64,000 nucleotides of DNA from Cyathus striatus. Taxonomy: Eukaryota; Basidiomycota; Agaricomycetes; Agaricales; Nidulariaceae. The notes beneath the pieces are model-generated. The model was not told where the DNA came from. It searched no databases and saw nothing but the letters and a program-made list of their open reading frames with translations. Each line of letters opens with the position of its first letter. Position 1 is the first letter of the stretch. Shown here in pieces: positions 1-11,070 of this stretch. The stretch covers positions 1,488,001 through 1,552,000 of the forward strand of contig JAOVFP010000020.1 in NCBI GenBank assembly GCA_025738555.1. Direction: 5' to 3'. Both the position numbers and the translations under genes were made by a program.

Positions 1-2509
1 ACACCACTGCCATCCTCAGCGTGGTGGGTGACAATATTGCTGATAGATCGTTAAAAGAATGAAAAATCAGTATTTAAATATTGACGTACCGGCCCTTGTC
101 TCCAAAGATATCGACGAGGCCCTCATGTATCCTGTCCGCAAATCCGGGGTATTTCTGGCAATACAAACGATCAACATTATTCCATGAGTTGAAAAGCAAT
201 ACGCACGTTGTACAGGGATCCATCCGCACCAACAGAGCATCCCTCCTCAAGGTATCCCATTTTGCTCACAATAGCCGCGATACCACAAGCACTCAACCTC
301 GCCGCACGACGGCTCACCAGCTTCGCGAGTGCGCGGAAAAACTGTCGCTCTGCAAGGGTAGTCTCCACTGCGAAGAAGTGCGAGAAAATACCGATAATCA
401 TTAGAAGCTCGTCAGTGGGATCACTGGAAGTCGCGGAGTTAGTTTCTGAATCAAAAAGGAAAGGAGAGTGACGCACCTCTCCATAAGCGATAAGAAAGCG
501 GTGTCGAATACGTAGGGATTCTCAAGTTTGTACGTGTTCTGGCCCAAGAAGAGTACACCATCGTCAATGAGCTCGCAAATGATGAGCCGAAGAATCTCGC
601 CGAGGTATTTTCCTGAGATAAGTTTCTACCCATGACATCATAAACTTTTCCGAGTCCTGAATAAGCGCTATACTTACCTCGAATGCTTGCTCGCCAGGCT
701 TGTTCGAGGTTTCATCCACGATGATATCGTACTTCGTCCTGGGCAAATGCTCATGTTCGAAGGAGTCAAACGCACCCTGAAAAGACACGTATCAGTGTGG
801 TATTTACAGCTCAAGTTCGAACTACACCTACCCATTCACAATTAATGGCTATGTCCGCCTCCGGGTCAATTCCCAGATTTTGAATCTTCGGGATGTTCTT
901 AACGTGCTCCATATATGCGGCGTTGCATCCAGTACCGAAGATACATGCAATCTTGGTGGTCGGGTTCACGTAGTGCGAGGCAAGGAGGGTACCAGTCGTG
1001 TCGTTGATGAGAGCCGTCAGTTCCACGGGGACACTCTGTCACGCGGTCAGAAACGGGGAACTTCTCAAAGTTAAGTGAAGGCTAACATATTTCTCAAGGG
1101 ATTTGCGGAACATCGCTGCCACATTCTCGCCTTCAGTGTTGGGCGCTCCAAAGCCCTTTGTCCATCGAATGAGAATGCCGTGATCGATCTTTTCCTGTCT
1201 TTGTGTGCGGGTAAATCTCCGGTGACATGTGCCCAGTCGATGAGGATAACTCACAAACACGGGTATGAGAACTACGAAGTTCTGCATTAGCACGAAGTTC
1301 AATGTTGAAACCGAGGGAACAAGCTCACAGTGAAACCAAGAGAGAGCTTTTCGCCCTCCTTGAGCACAAATCCACCAGTGGCATCAGCCAAGTTGGTGTC
1401 AATGAATGTCTTCAGCGATTCAGCGCAGAAGTCAAAGAGTTTCTGTCCATCCTCTTGCTTCTGGTCTTCGGTGAGACGGTATTTCGTCTGTGTAATCTCG
1501 AATTTGCCGTCCCCCATCACCGTGACGAGACAAACGCGAAGGTTGGTTCCGCCTGTTCATTAGTGAGTATATGTACAAGGTTGTGTATTGAGTTGGTGAA
1601 ATGCGAAGGAGACAGTTAGGAAGAGTAGCTCCAGATGTCACCAGGACAATGAGAGGTGGACGAACCGAGGTCGACAGCGAGGTAATCGCCTTTCTCTTGT
1701 CCTGTTGGCCAGCCGAAGACGTAGGTTGGGAACATAGGCTGAAAAGAGGTGAATTAATATCAGATAAAGTCACATCGGGGATTACGGGGAGCAGAATAAG
1801 TATGGGAAAAGACGCTGGAGCCCCAGGTATGTGTCTGGGTGAAGAAAGGACTCCAGCTGGCAATACGACCTAACGCCTAAGTCGTTGTCGTCGACGGGTA
1901 CATTGACAATAATGCAGACAGCTCAAAAGACCGAGGCCGAGCACAATAGATGTGTGGCGAATGACATCATGATCCTGCACGCTATAATTTTGGGTAGTAC
2001 CATAAGCGTGTTCCAACATGGATCAGATACGGGATAACAAAATGCAGCTAGTCCCAAGCACGAAACACGCTATTGCTGCACGACTGAATAAGTTTAGATT
2101 GAAGGGTTTCTTCTGCGTGCGAGTATAGACAGTAGTGTATGCCGACAGCACTTACCACAACCTGATCAGGTTTTTCAAGCCCGAGCTCCAGAGTCTCTTT
2201 GAAAGCTTCGACAATCATCCTCATCCGCTGGGGAGTGAGAGTAAACCTATCTCGACAGATTCATTGATTGATCATGGACAACGAACTGGGAGATCTGCAC
2301 ATACAAGCTTTCATACTTCCTTAGATGATCAGCCATAGTTCTACAGACAATCGAGCGCATTGAGAACGCATCGGAAGGACTGGACAATAAAATACGCACT
2401 TCTTGGTTGCGTGAGGCAGATCCTCCTCCTCATTCGTCCTTGTGTGGATAGCGAGTGTCTGCCCAGTTGGCAGAGTCACACTACCGCTTCCACGTCTGGA
2501 GAGAACCAT
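1..2509 (-). CDS. HXK: Hexokinase (3' end cut by window edge)
   Basis: Hexokinase phosphorylates glucose and related hexoses with ATP in the cytosol, the entry step of glycolysis. Read on the minus strand from ATG 2507-2509 as about ten exons. Visible in order: MADHLRKYE near 2330, ETLELGLEKPDQVV near 2160, FGWPTG and the phosphate-binding DLGGTNLRVCLV (split by an intron near 1670-1550), the sugar-binding RWTKGFGAPNTEG (about 1170), NDTTGTLLASHY with the catalytic Asp (about 1000), IFGTGCNAAY, SKMGYLEEGC and GADGSLYNKYPGF (about 250-130). Most introns are 45-70 bases, but the one between PDQVV and PMFPTY spans about 1742-2143, unusually long for this genome. The last visible residues, HHAEDGSGV, lie at the window edge, so only the final two dozen or so residues are missing. 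The frame is open throughout. Divergent from uL14m. A glucokinase is the only realistic alternative. Confidence 0.95.
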
Positions 2510-2745
2510 GATTGCGGGGTATTGAAGATGGGATTAAGAGAGAGACTTGTGAGTAAAGAGCGCTTGGGTGAGTGCGGTGAGGGTGGAAGGTAAGATGCAA
2601 AACAGAAATGCACCACTTTAATCTGAAGCGGGAGCCCCGGACAAGCGGGGTGATTACTCGTGGGAATTATATTTTGTTCCTTCCTCTCCTCTCCCGCTCA
2701 CCAACATTCCACTCCTTCTCTCCTCCCAGCCCTTCGCCGTAAACC
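2510..2745. promoter_or_regulatory. Shared divergent promoter of hexokinase and uL14m
   Basis: These 236 bases separate two divergently read start codons, so both promoters must lie here. A pyrimidine-rich run on the plus strand at about 2679-2730, directly before the uL14m ATG, is typical of strongly expressed fungal genes. No TATA box is obvious next to either start. Confidence 0.55.
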
Positions 2746-3256
2746 ATGATCGGTCTCAAGGGTACGCTCAATGTACGTCGTTCTCCTCCTCAAAATCTGT
2801 TCCACTTCCTCACTAAAAGCGCAACAGGTCATTGACAACACCGGCGCCCTCATTGTCGAGTGCGTTAACGTGCTCAAGAATAAAGTGAACAACGGTCACG
2901 GGTCCGTCGGCGACGAGATTGTCTGCGTCGTGAAGAAGGCCCGTCCTGTATCAGCGGAAGCCGCAAGCTCGGTGAACGCCGTTAAAGTGCGCCGTGGAGA
3001 TGTTCGTCGCGCGGTCATTGTCCGCACGCGGAAAGCCGTCCGAAGACCAGATGGAAGCTATATTCGATTTGATGACAACGCAGCGGTCTTGCTGAATAAC
3101 AAGAGGGAGATGTTGGGAACACGTATAGGTGGCCTTGTCAGTGCTGATTTGAGGTACAAAGGGTGGGGTAAAATTGTCAGTCTTGCACCCAAGGTACGTC
3201 GATATACTTACTTTTCCTTGCTGAGGGAATGGCTAATGTTGATCTAGGCTGTTTAA
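2746..3256 (+). CDS. MRPL38: Mitochondrial large-subunit ribosomal protein uL14m
   Basis: Mitochondrial member of the uL14 family, a 54S-subunit protein at the subunit interface. ATG 2746 opens a short first exon (MIGLKGTLN). A GTACGT intron ends at AACAG, and exon 2 begins [17 protein letters not shown] (from about 2828). The signature [13 protein letters not shown] is followed by [15 protein letters not shown] and [13 protein letters not shown], then [13 protein letters not shown] and KIVSLAPK. A last intron (GTACGT to CTAG) leaves only Ala-Val-stop in the final exon, ending 3256. The basic '[14 protein letters not shown]' segment is of the bacterial or organellar type, so this is not cytosolic RPL23. 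Divergent from hexokinase. Confidence 0.93.
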
Positions 3257-4235
3257 ATATTGTATTTACTTATTATAATACGCATTTTGCGGATAGATTC
3301 ATTATACCATGCAAAGCTTTTTATGCATTCATTGAAGACACGAAGATGGCATCGTCTTGATACGACGCGCGACTATTCTTCATCACGAAGCTAACGCGAA
3401 GATGAGGGCTTACACACCAGAAAAGAATAAGAAACGCTATCGTTTGACTGAAGGACAAAGGATGGTGGTCGTCGCGAAAGCACCTACATAGTATGCGTCA
3501 TCGATTAGAAACGGTGAGTTCGTGTTTGCTTTCTATTTGGTTGTAAAGTACCAGGAAGCAGTGGTGTTATTTGACAAAAGCAAATATATGTTGACCTTAG
3601 TACCCGTCATCCGCTGTCCTCTCTGATTCAGCCTTGCGATTGTTTTTGCAATTCTCTTCATTTCAACAGTCTTTTGTTCCTTGATCCACTCCCTAAGGTT
3701 CCTCGATGCACTACACTTCGTGCAGCCCAGTAGTGGGGCGATATCTTGTAGCTATGCAAAGTCTTTTGGCTTGTCAATCCTCAGTTTTCAACCCCATATC
3801 GTGGTCAAGATCAGGAACAACTGGTTGACTCAGTCTCGTCTCCGGATGTCAGCGCTCATACCACGGAACCGGAGGAAAGTGTCACTAGTTTTATACATCC
3901 GTAAATGTTCTTACTCACAGTGGACCGGACACACAACAGATGTCCAACTATATGTTTTGCAGTGCTAAACATAGCTCGCGTCACTATGGGCCACGAACCA
4001 GTGCGGCACCGCTATAGCCTATACGCTATGTTGCCCATCAATATGATCAATATGATTGGCTGTGACTCAGTCATTCAATTGATGACCGGTGCCCCAGCGC
4101 CTTTCGAAAACTTGACTCCTCTAGGACCGGTTTATAATACTCTGTTATAGTGCAAGATGTACCCCAGAACGGCTCTGCCTTCTTCAAAGCTAAGACACAC
4201 TCACCACACTACCCCACACTCTACACTTATTCACC
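3257..4235. other. Intergenic region, no gene recognised
   Basis: About 980 bases between uL14m and the next plus-strand gene. Short open frames occur (for example 3905-4150) but show no family resemblance, no splice-supported extension and no signal peptide. A TATAATA sequence at about 4132-4140 lies about 100 bases upstream of the next ATG and could be its TATA element. Confidence 0.5.
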
Positions 4236-4797
4236 ATGCGCCCCCAAAAAGTACCCCGCAAAGTCGCTGAATACAAGGTATATACATGCGTCTTCGATAA
4301 TACCAACGAGCCTATACTTACGTTTCTTATCCTAGGGCTACCGCGCCATCGCACACAAAGAGGGACTCACTTTCCTGCAGGCAGGTGGAAAGAAAGTGAC
4401 ATGCGCATGCTGCACAGATTACACACCTCATCACTGCAAATCCGGAAAGTCTCAGCGACGCTTCAAGGGACATCTTCAAGGCGGGGTAGACCATGATGCT
4501 AGCTGTGCTTCTGTTGTTGGCGGGGATGATATCACCCCGGAGAAGGAAGAGCCTATAATAAAAAGAGCCAGCGTCGTTACTATTGCTATTCAGGATATCG
4601 CTCGTGCTGCTCGTCCTGTCAAGGCAAAGGGTAAGACTCAATGTGAATCGTATGCTTCCATAGCAAGCTCATATCTACTTCCAGGCATCGCGAAGGAATT
4701 CGTCGTTCTATCTCCTCCAAGTCGCGTAATTGCTTTGGAGGATGATGGCATAGGGCCCGGGCTTTCCACATACGAGGATGACTGGGAGAAGATATAA
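4236..4797 (+). CDS. Small Cys/His-containing protein of unknown function
   Basis: I do not recognise this family. ATG 4236 opens MRPQKVPRKVAEYK, followed by a GTATAT intron ending TCCTAG. Exon 2 carries GYRAIAHKEGLTF, then a Cys/His cluster (CACCTDYTPHHC, a later C within VDHDASCASV) at about 4395-4505. A second intron (GTAAGA to CTTCCAG, about 4630-4683) keeps the frame into a C-terminal exon ending DDWEKI and TAA at 4797. The predicted product is about 155 residues, with no signal peptide or membrane segment. The clustered Cys and His could bind metal, but the spacing does not match a finger type I can name. Consistent splice phases support a real gene. Confidence 0.6.
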
Positions 4798-5551
4798 TCA
4801 CCTCATGGTCTTACACTGTTGCATTTTCTGGGCGATGTGATGCCCGTATTCCACTTGTTGGTTATCTGGCGACGTAATAGACGTCTGAAAACTACTGGTC
4901 TCCGATTAATTTTTAACGAGACTGGCATTATGTAGTCTTGACTCCTATGGAGCTTACTGCATTCTTAGGCTTCCGAATAATTTCGATAGCTATGATTCAC
5001 ATGCACTTACATGCTTCGAAGGTTTGAAGACTCATGTTGGACTCGTTTTGATTTAGGATACTTACCATTTCTGTTATTTTGTCTGCATCGCTGTTATTAC
5101 TGTTTTGTATTTTATTAACACTTCACATACACATGTTTACATACAACTTCATAAGCTTCCCAACTAGCTAAGTTTTTTTGGTAGTAACTTCCCGTAAGTA
5201 CACAAGTTCGACCAATTCGACTTCGGTTCTGCTTGATTGTTGATAGCTGCTGATGTAAGCGACAAAAGGCTTGGCTACATTTCCCACGCCAAAAGGTCAA
5301 CTTAGCTTTGGAGCACGGAACTTAATTAAGACTTCCTTTCTTCGACGTCAGCGATGGCGACAGGACTACTGTATGCATTGCCAATTTTCAATCCCCCGGA
5401 TCATCTACCATGGGGAGTCAACTTAAGTATTTAAAGAGCTACGACGTTATTTAGCGGTCTTTAACAACCTGGACTGCTTTTCTCCGTATATCGACTGTTA
5501 TAATTAACTTTCATTACCTCCACTCTCAACTACTGAGCCTCCAGAATAAAC
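4798..5551. promoter_or_regulatory. Intergenic region with GCS promoter
   Basis: Terminator side of the small Cys protein followed by the glutamate-cysteine ligase promoter. No gene is visible. GTATTTAAAGAG at about 5427 is the best TATA-like element, about 120 bases before the ATG. A pyrimidine-rich stretch around 5500-5530 lies just upstream of it. Confidence 0.45.
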
Positions 5552-8065
5552 ATGGGTCTCCTCATCGACGACGAAGTTCTTAGCTGGAAAGAAACGCGCG
5601 AATACACGGCTTTTGTCAAATCGCACGCAATTCTTCAGTTCTTGCACGTATGGGACACAGAGCGAGAGCGCCATGATGACCCCCCTCTTTGGGGCGATGA
5701 GGTATGTAGCGACTTGAGCTTGACTTACGTTTATTGAATATTCTCATGCTTTACAGATCGAGTATTTCTTGATTCGCTTAGACGAGGAAGAAAAAACCGC
5801 GAAAGTCTCTCTGCGACAGAAAGAAGTCAGAGTAGCTTTGGATGAAGTGTGTTCCGAGAACGATCCGAATGCGTAAGTTGGAATAGCTAGATGTGGAACG
5901 ACATATCTTATTTCTACGTTGAATAGGCCCGAATACGCTGGAGAATTTACACGATTTATGGTAGAATCGAATCCTGGCTCTCCATACAACACATCTTTCA
6001 GTTCCCTCTTAACCGTAGAACCAGATATGCGCAGGCGGTAGGTTCTTCTTTCATATGAATTATTTTATCTTCATTCTGTATAATAGACGAGATCTCATAT
6101 GGAATCAACTCGATGAACACGAAGCCGTCTTAACTTTGTCAAGCTTTCCCAGATTTGGGGCAGAGAATTTCACACATCCCCCTGTGGATTGTTCAAAAGC
6201 GACTTTGACCCGCAGTCTTTTCGTACCGGATGAAGTTATCGGCGACCATGGGAGATATGAGTGTGTATATTTTTCGTTTTTTGTTATAATAAACTATAAC
6301 TTGCTGGGACCAGAGCGATTGCAGTTCACATCCGTGAGCGACGAGGATCAAAACCGACAGCCAACATACCTATCTTCTTCGACAAATACACACCTCAACC
6401 ATTCATTGACCCAACAATTCCGAGAGAACGATATAAATACCCAGAAGATGATGGTGTGTATGAATATCATGGCAAGTATCTCGTCTAATGAATATTCAGA
6501 TGTCCGAATGGGTGCAGCTCTTACAGGTCACATATATCTTGATACAGCATTACTGGGCGAAGGGGGATGTTGTCTGCAGGTAAATATTCAGCTGAAGGAT
6601 ATGCATGAGGCACGCAGAATATATGATGCGTTGTTACCTATAACACCCATAATGGTAAGCAGCATTTACTGTAACTCTTTCGTGATTTACCAAATTTATT
6701 GATCTATAACATCCAGTTGGCGCTTACAGCCTCCAGTCCAGCGTGGAGAGGTTATCTTTCAGACCTAGATTGTCGAACATTCGCTGCCTCGCGTTTAGTT
6801 GACGATCGCCGGCCAGACGAACATAGTCAAATTCGGAAATCCCGTTGTGATATTGGTGACATGTATATTTGGACAGACCCTCGAAATAAATCAGAATACA
6901 GTGACCTCCCGCTAAGCTGGAATGAAGATGCTTATTCAGGCTTCAAAGCTCATGGTAAACAATCTTTCGTAGGTCAGTAAACCTCAAATGCTCACAAATT
7001 TTGTCATCCATAGGTATCGACGAACAGCTTTGTCAGTTCCTTGCGACACTATTCATAAGAGATCCTCTCCTTGTGTTTGCGAACAATCTTCATCCCAATG
7101 GACCCGATGATGTCCGGCATTTTGAAGTAGGTGTATTTATTTGAATTCTATTAAGTCTCTCGTAGACATATGACGGCGCATCAGAATATTAATTCTTCAG
7201 TATGGCAAACCATGCGACTAAAGCCTCCTGTTCCGAAATCAAAGTTAGGATGGAGGATAGAATTCCGTAGTATGGAAGCAAGTGTTACAGATTTCGAAAG
7301 CGCTGCCTACTCAATTTTCGTCGTACTCATTACACGAGCAATATTACACTTTGATCTGAATTTCTATGTGCCAATTTCAAAGGTAAATAACCTATATTTT
7401 GCTCTTTAATCGAAAGTATCGACAAAGTGGATCACAGGTAGAAGAGAACATGAAAATCGCAGAATGTAGAGACGCAGCTAGACAGGGACTTTTCCATTTC
7501 CGTAAACATATATTCGATGGTTCAGAAGAGAAACCAGCGTCTATCGCCGATCGATATGAATTTATGACTATCGACGAAATATTTAATGGGAAAAAGGTAT
7601 TTTGTTATTTCTATCTTTGAAGTCGTATTGTCTTTATGCATGTTAGGATGGCTCTGGATATACGGGACTGATCCAGATTGTTCGCGACTACATCGCCCAA
7701 AGTTCTGACGAAGATTCTGTGAAAAATAGAGTCTTAAAGTACGTTGACTTTGTCAGCGAGAAAGCAAGTGGTACGTTAATTTTTCGGTTACATTTCGATA
7801 AGGGTTATAAGATGTTATCTTTTACAGGTTTCTTGCCAACGACAGCTACTTGGATCAGAAACTTCATTCAGTCACATCCTGCATATAAATTCGACTCTGT
7901 AGTTAGCCAGGAAATTAATTATGATTTGCTGAAGATGATTACTCGCTTGTAAGTTATCAATAGTAGTATGTGCGTGTGTGCATGACGAATCTAATTTCAT
8001 GCAGCGAGCGCGGTGAAATTCAAATCCCTGAGCTTTTGCCTGAGAAGTATCGCGAAGATGATTAA
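5552..8065 (+). CDS. GSH1: Glutamate-cysteine ligase (gamma-glutamylcysteine synthetase)
   Basis: Catalyses ATP-dependent joining of glutamate and cysteine, the rate-limiting step of glutathione synthesis, in the cytosol. ATG 5552 opens MGLLIDDEVLSWKET. About a dozen small introns were placed. Family landmarks: PLWGDE joined to IEYFLIRLDEEEKTAKVSLR, the ATP/Mg-binding stretch around ESNPGSPYNTSF, IPIFFDKYTPQPFIDP and RYKYPEDD, GHIYLDTALLGEGGCCLQV (about 6520-6580), ALTASSPAWRGYLSDLDCR (about 6719-6778), NLHPNGPDDVRHFE joined across an intron to NINSSVWQTMR, then GWRIEFRSMEASVTDFE and FYVPISK. It ends PELLPEKYREDD and TAA 8065. The acceptor at about 7180, not the earlier CGTAG, keeps the conserved frame. 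Length and order match the eukaryotic family; no frame breaks were seen. Confidence 0.94.
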
Positions 8066-9912
8066 CTTCTAATTTCTCGAACTATGTATGATTGTGTTAA
8101 TGGAATACTAGGGATATCATTGAATTGAATACAAATAAATCACTATTGTGGAGCATGCCCTTCAGTTCAGACTCTGGCCATGAGCCTAGTAGGGGGTATT
8201 TAGTTCGCCGACAGGAGTGAAATTCATACATTTATTAATGTCCCAGTGGGTGGAAATGGCGTTTTAATAGGTTTAAAAGAATATAATTTAAAGAAAAAGG
8301 TCAAGGAAGGTCAGTAAGTTTGTATTGGTACTTTGGCGTTGAAGGTTATCCTGCGACTACAATCGTGACTCAGGTGGCTCTATAATCGTGGCCCTTTGGA
8401 AGACCTACGTTAATATAAATATGATTAATCCAAAATCGACGTACCCCATTTCTCTTAGACATGACGTATATATAGTTGCGGAGGAAGAAAACATATATTG
8501 CAACTCTCCCTTTGTCTTGACTATATGTGGAACGCGATAAAATTTAGAATGAACAGGAATGTCTTCAAGCTCCTTCGAAGAGTATGTTCGTCCACTGTTT
8601 ACATCAAAATAGCAACAGATAAAGTATTGTATGCCATTGTTACAGTGGTCGTGGCAGCGAACAATGCTAGCTTGGAAGCCCATTGCCAATTCGACGATCT
8701 GAATTATGGACATAATAAGGCTGGTGGATTTGAGAAGAGTGAGAGGGACGTGTCCGAGGTCGAGCTCGTAACCAATAAAAACGGCGGCGATACCCATCGT
8801 TCAGTTGATTGGTGGGAGTCAATAGCAACCTAGGGGAAGCTATCATGTTAGTATGTAATTTGCCTTTATCAAGCGCATTATCATAGAGTATAAGTAATCT
8901 GAATTCAGTTCATACGATGAGAAATAATTGTACAAAAGCGGATACTTAAAGTTCACAAGGTCACGCGAAATTAGACTTCATCGGGATTGGATGGGTTATT
9001 CGGGTGAACTTGTTGGCCGTTGCCTTTTGGAATCCTACTCTTGCCCTAATCTACTAAAACATATAAACACTTACATTTCAACTACAAAGCGTAGCAGAAG
9101 CATGAAGGTAGCCCTATTTGGTGTCATTAATTGTTATGTATGTATGTGATCAAAAATAAACACGTCGGATTCGATGACCCTTGGTCAAAGGGGAGCTTGG
9201 TACAAGCTTGGTATATGCTACTGGTATTGAATGGCAATTGTGAGTAGTTATAAAGTATTACGCTAGTTAGACTCATGGGTACATCCCAGATCTTGGAAAT
9301 CAAATCCTGTTGACCACATGGATTTATGCTGAGACAAACTAGAGTCCCTTAGGCTTGGAAGTTGGGTTGCCTATGATATTATATGACCCGACGCCCGTGT
9401 CTGGCAACTACATTAAAATTTAACTGCAGCCTGCTGCGTTATATTATAAGAGCCGAGGTCTTCTTCATATATTATTCCAGGTGAATCATTTCGCAGTTTC
9501 AGCTTTGGCATGTCTCGCTCTTGCTCACAGTACTATGTGATGTTTGGCCGCACTGAACTTCTCATTTAAGTACCCTACAAATTTTACCACTGAATTTCGA
9601 TACACCATGGCTCTTCATGGATTATTTCGATATTTCATGAACTAAAAATATGAGAACTCTCGTTATGGTGAGCGACATTATGATCTGGAATGTTCTCCTA
9701 AAGGCGGGTGAATCGAAATTCGATTGTATATTCAGCTGCTCCACAGACCCAAGCAGCTTCATTCTAGTACAAGTGGCTGTAACAGACACCTCTTTGACCG
9801 TCTCTTATGATGTCTGTCAATGCAAAACGTGCTTTGAAGTTTAGCTATAAATTCATCGAATTTCTACCAGTTAAGATCTCTATTCTGGCACACACTGATC
9901 TCTTCGATAACG
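8066..9912. other. Intergenic region with one uncertain minus-strand ORF
   Basis: About 1.85 kb, AT-rich. A minus-strand open frame at 8405-8797 (130 codons, ATG 8795-8797) starts MGIAAVFIGYELDLG and has two hydrophobic stretches, but I cannot place it in a family. An overlapping plus-strand frame (8498-8833) is equally unconvincing. TATAAATTC at 9846 belongs to the next feature. Confidence 0.4.
9846..9851 (+). promoter_or_regulatory. TATA box of cyclin-like copy A
   Basis: TATAAA 67 bases upstream of the ATG at 9913. The same hexamer lies 67 bases before the ATG of copy B (17554) and 77 bases before that of copy C (21477), so promoter architecture is shared across the three copies. Confidence 0.55.
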
Positions 9913-10825
9913 ATGCCTTCAAAGCTCTTAATACTCACTCCTACACCTGGCCTCTTCTTCGCTGGAAGCGAACATCGTAGACTCGCAACAGTGGTACTCA
10001 GAGAGAAGTGGAGTTCACTAGGCCAGGAAAGCCTCACTGATCAGGCTAGGATAGCTCACCTACAGCTGGGGGGCTGAAAATAAACGTGCTGACACCTGTA
10101 GGCTTGTCCGGCTCTTCCTTTCCCTGCATGACTTTTGACATATTTCCAGCATGTATGGCGCATTATTCATTGTAGCGCAGCTACTACACGTATACAAACA
10201 AGCTGGTCGCAACACATGCATGAACTTGAACACTGCTGCGACATTCAAGGAATGGTTGTTTCAACGACAAGGGCATTCCGAATATAATTATGATAGTCCC
10301 CACTTGTTCATGGCGGCATATCTAAGAACGACTCGCTTTTTCTATGGCGGGAAATTTTCTTTCGAAGTTTATACAGAAAAGATGAAGGGGTTATTTCCGG
10401 AACCGGTGAAACAAGACATGTCGCAAATCCTGGAGTTGCTGAAAAATGACTTGTCATTTCAAAATGAACAATTATTAGACTTCGCATTGGCGCTTCGGGA
10501 TAAATATCAAGAGTGCACTGAAATTGGAAAGCTCGGCTGGGTTCCACCACTATACCTTATATACAAGCTACCGTTTCTAGGTGATTACGAGATTCGCACT
10601 TCCACTTCAGATATTCAAGCAATTCAACGCGCATACTATGACCGATCCAGGCAGCATCCATATACACCACAAGCTGCACTGTGTGACTGTAATTCTCCCT
10701 CATTTATACAGGGATCATCTGGAATCGATATGCGGAGTAGGTGTGGTTATACGGATGGTACATTCAATCGCCCATCGCAAGTATGGAGTTGTGGAGCTGC
10801 CTTCTTGAAAACAATTCGGACGTAA
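9913..10825 (+). pseudogene. Cyclin-like family, copy A (5' part broken, 3' part open)
   Basis: First of three related loci. The reading frame from ATG 9913 closes early. In the frame matching copy C, conserved residues (W-S-S-L, then SWGAENKRADTCRLVRLFLSLH) are interrupted by TGA at about 10137, where copy C has a Trp codon. Relative to copy C about 12 bases are also missing near 10056. From the internal ATG 10151 a 224-codon frame stays open to 10825: MYGALFIVAQLL, then LFMAAYLRTTRFFYGG, FSFEVYTEKMKGLF, LLDFALALRDKY, KLPFLGDYEIRTS and a C-terminal FNRPSQVWS. The spacing of FMAAYL..TRF, Y..KM and L..FAL helices resembles a cyclin box of the PHO80/PCL type. This is inference from helix pattern, not a certain match. 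An N-terminally shortened protein could still be made from 10151. Confidence 0.5.
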
Positions 10826-11070
10826 GCTATGAACCGTGAAAACATAGGAATGTTTTCAATTATTTCTTTTCAATTTTTACTAGCTCGTCGTTGGTTTCCA
10901 TTTCTGGGAAACTCTGAACTTTTATAATGAGAACAGAGTATTACTACGAAACTACAAAAAAACTACAAAAATTCATCCTTAATTTAAGTTCTCAAATGAC
11001 GTTCCAACTATGAAGCCAAGTGCTCCTATTTTCATTTAATGTACATTGTAACAAATCTGGATCTTTCAAT
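10826..11070. other. AT-rich spacer
   Basis: Nothing recognised. The segment lies between copy A and the convergent end of the butanediol dehydrogenase, so it must hold both 3' untranslated regions. Confidence 0.5.

Noticed and set aside
7130..7190. Possible frame break in glutamate-cysteine ligase after HFE
   Set aside because: Using the later acceptor (GCGCATCAG) instead of CTCGTAG joins HFE to NINSSVWQTMR exactly as in the family.
8405..8797. Minus-strand ORF starting MGIAAVFIGYE, thought to be the C-terminal remnant of a subtilase
   Set aside because: Only about a dozen residues resemble the post-serine helix of subtilases. The catalytic Ser region is absent upstream and the rest does not match.
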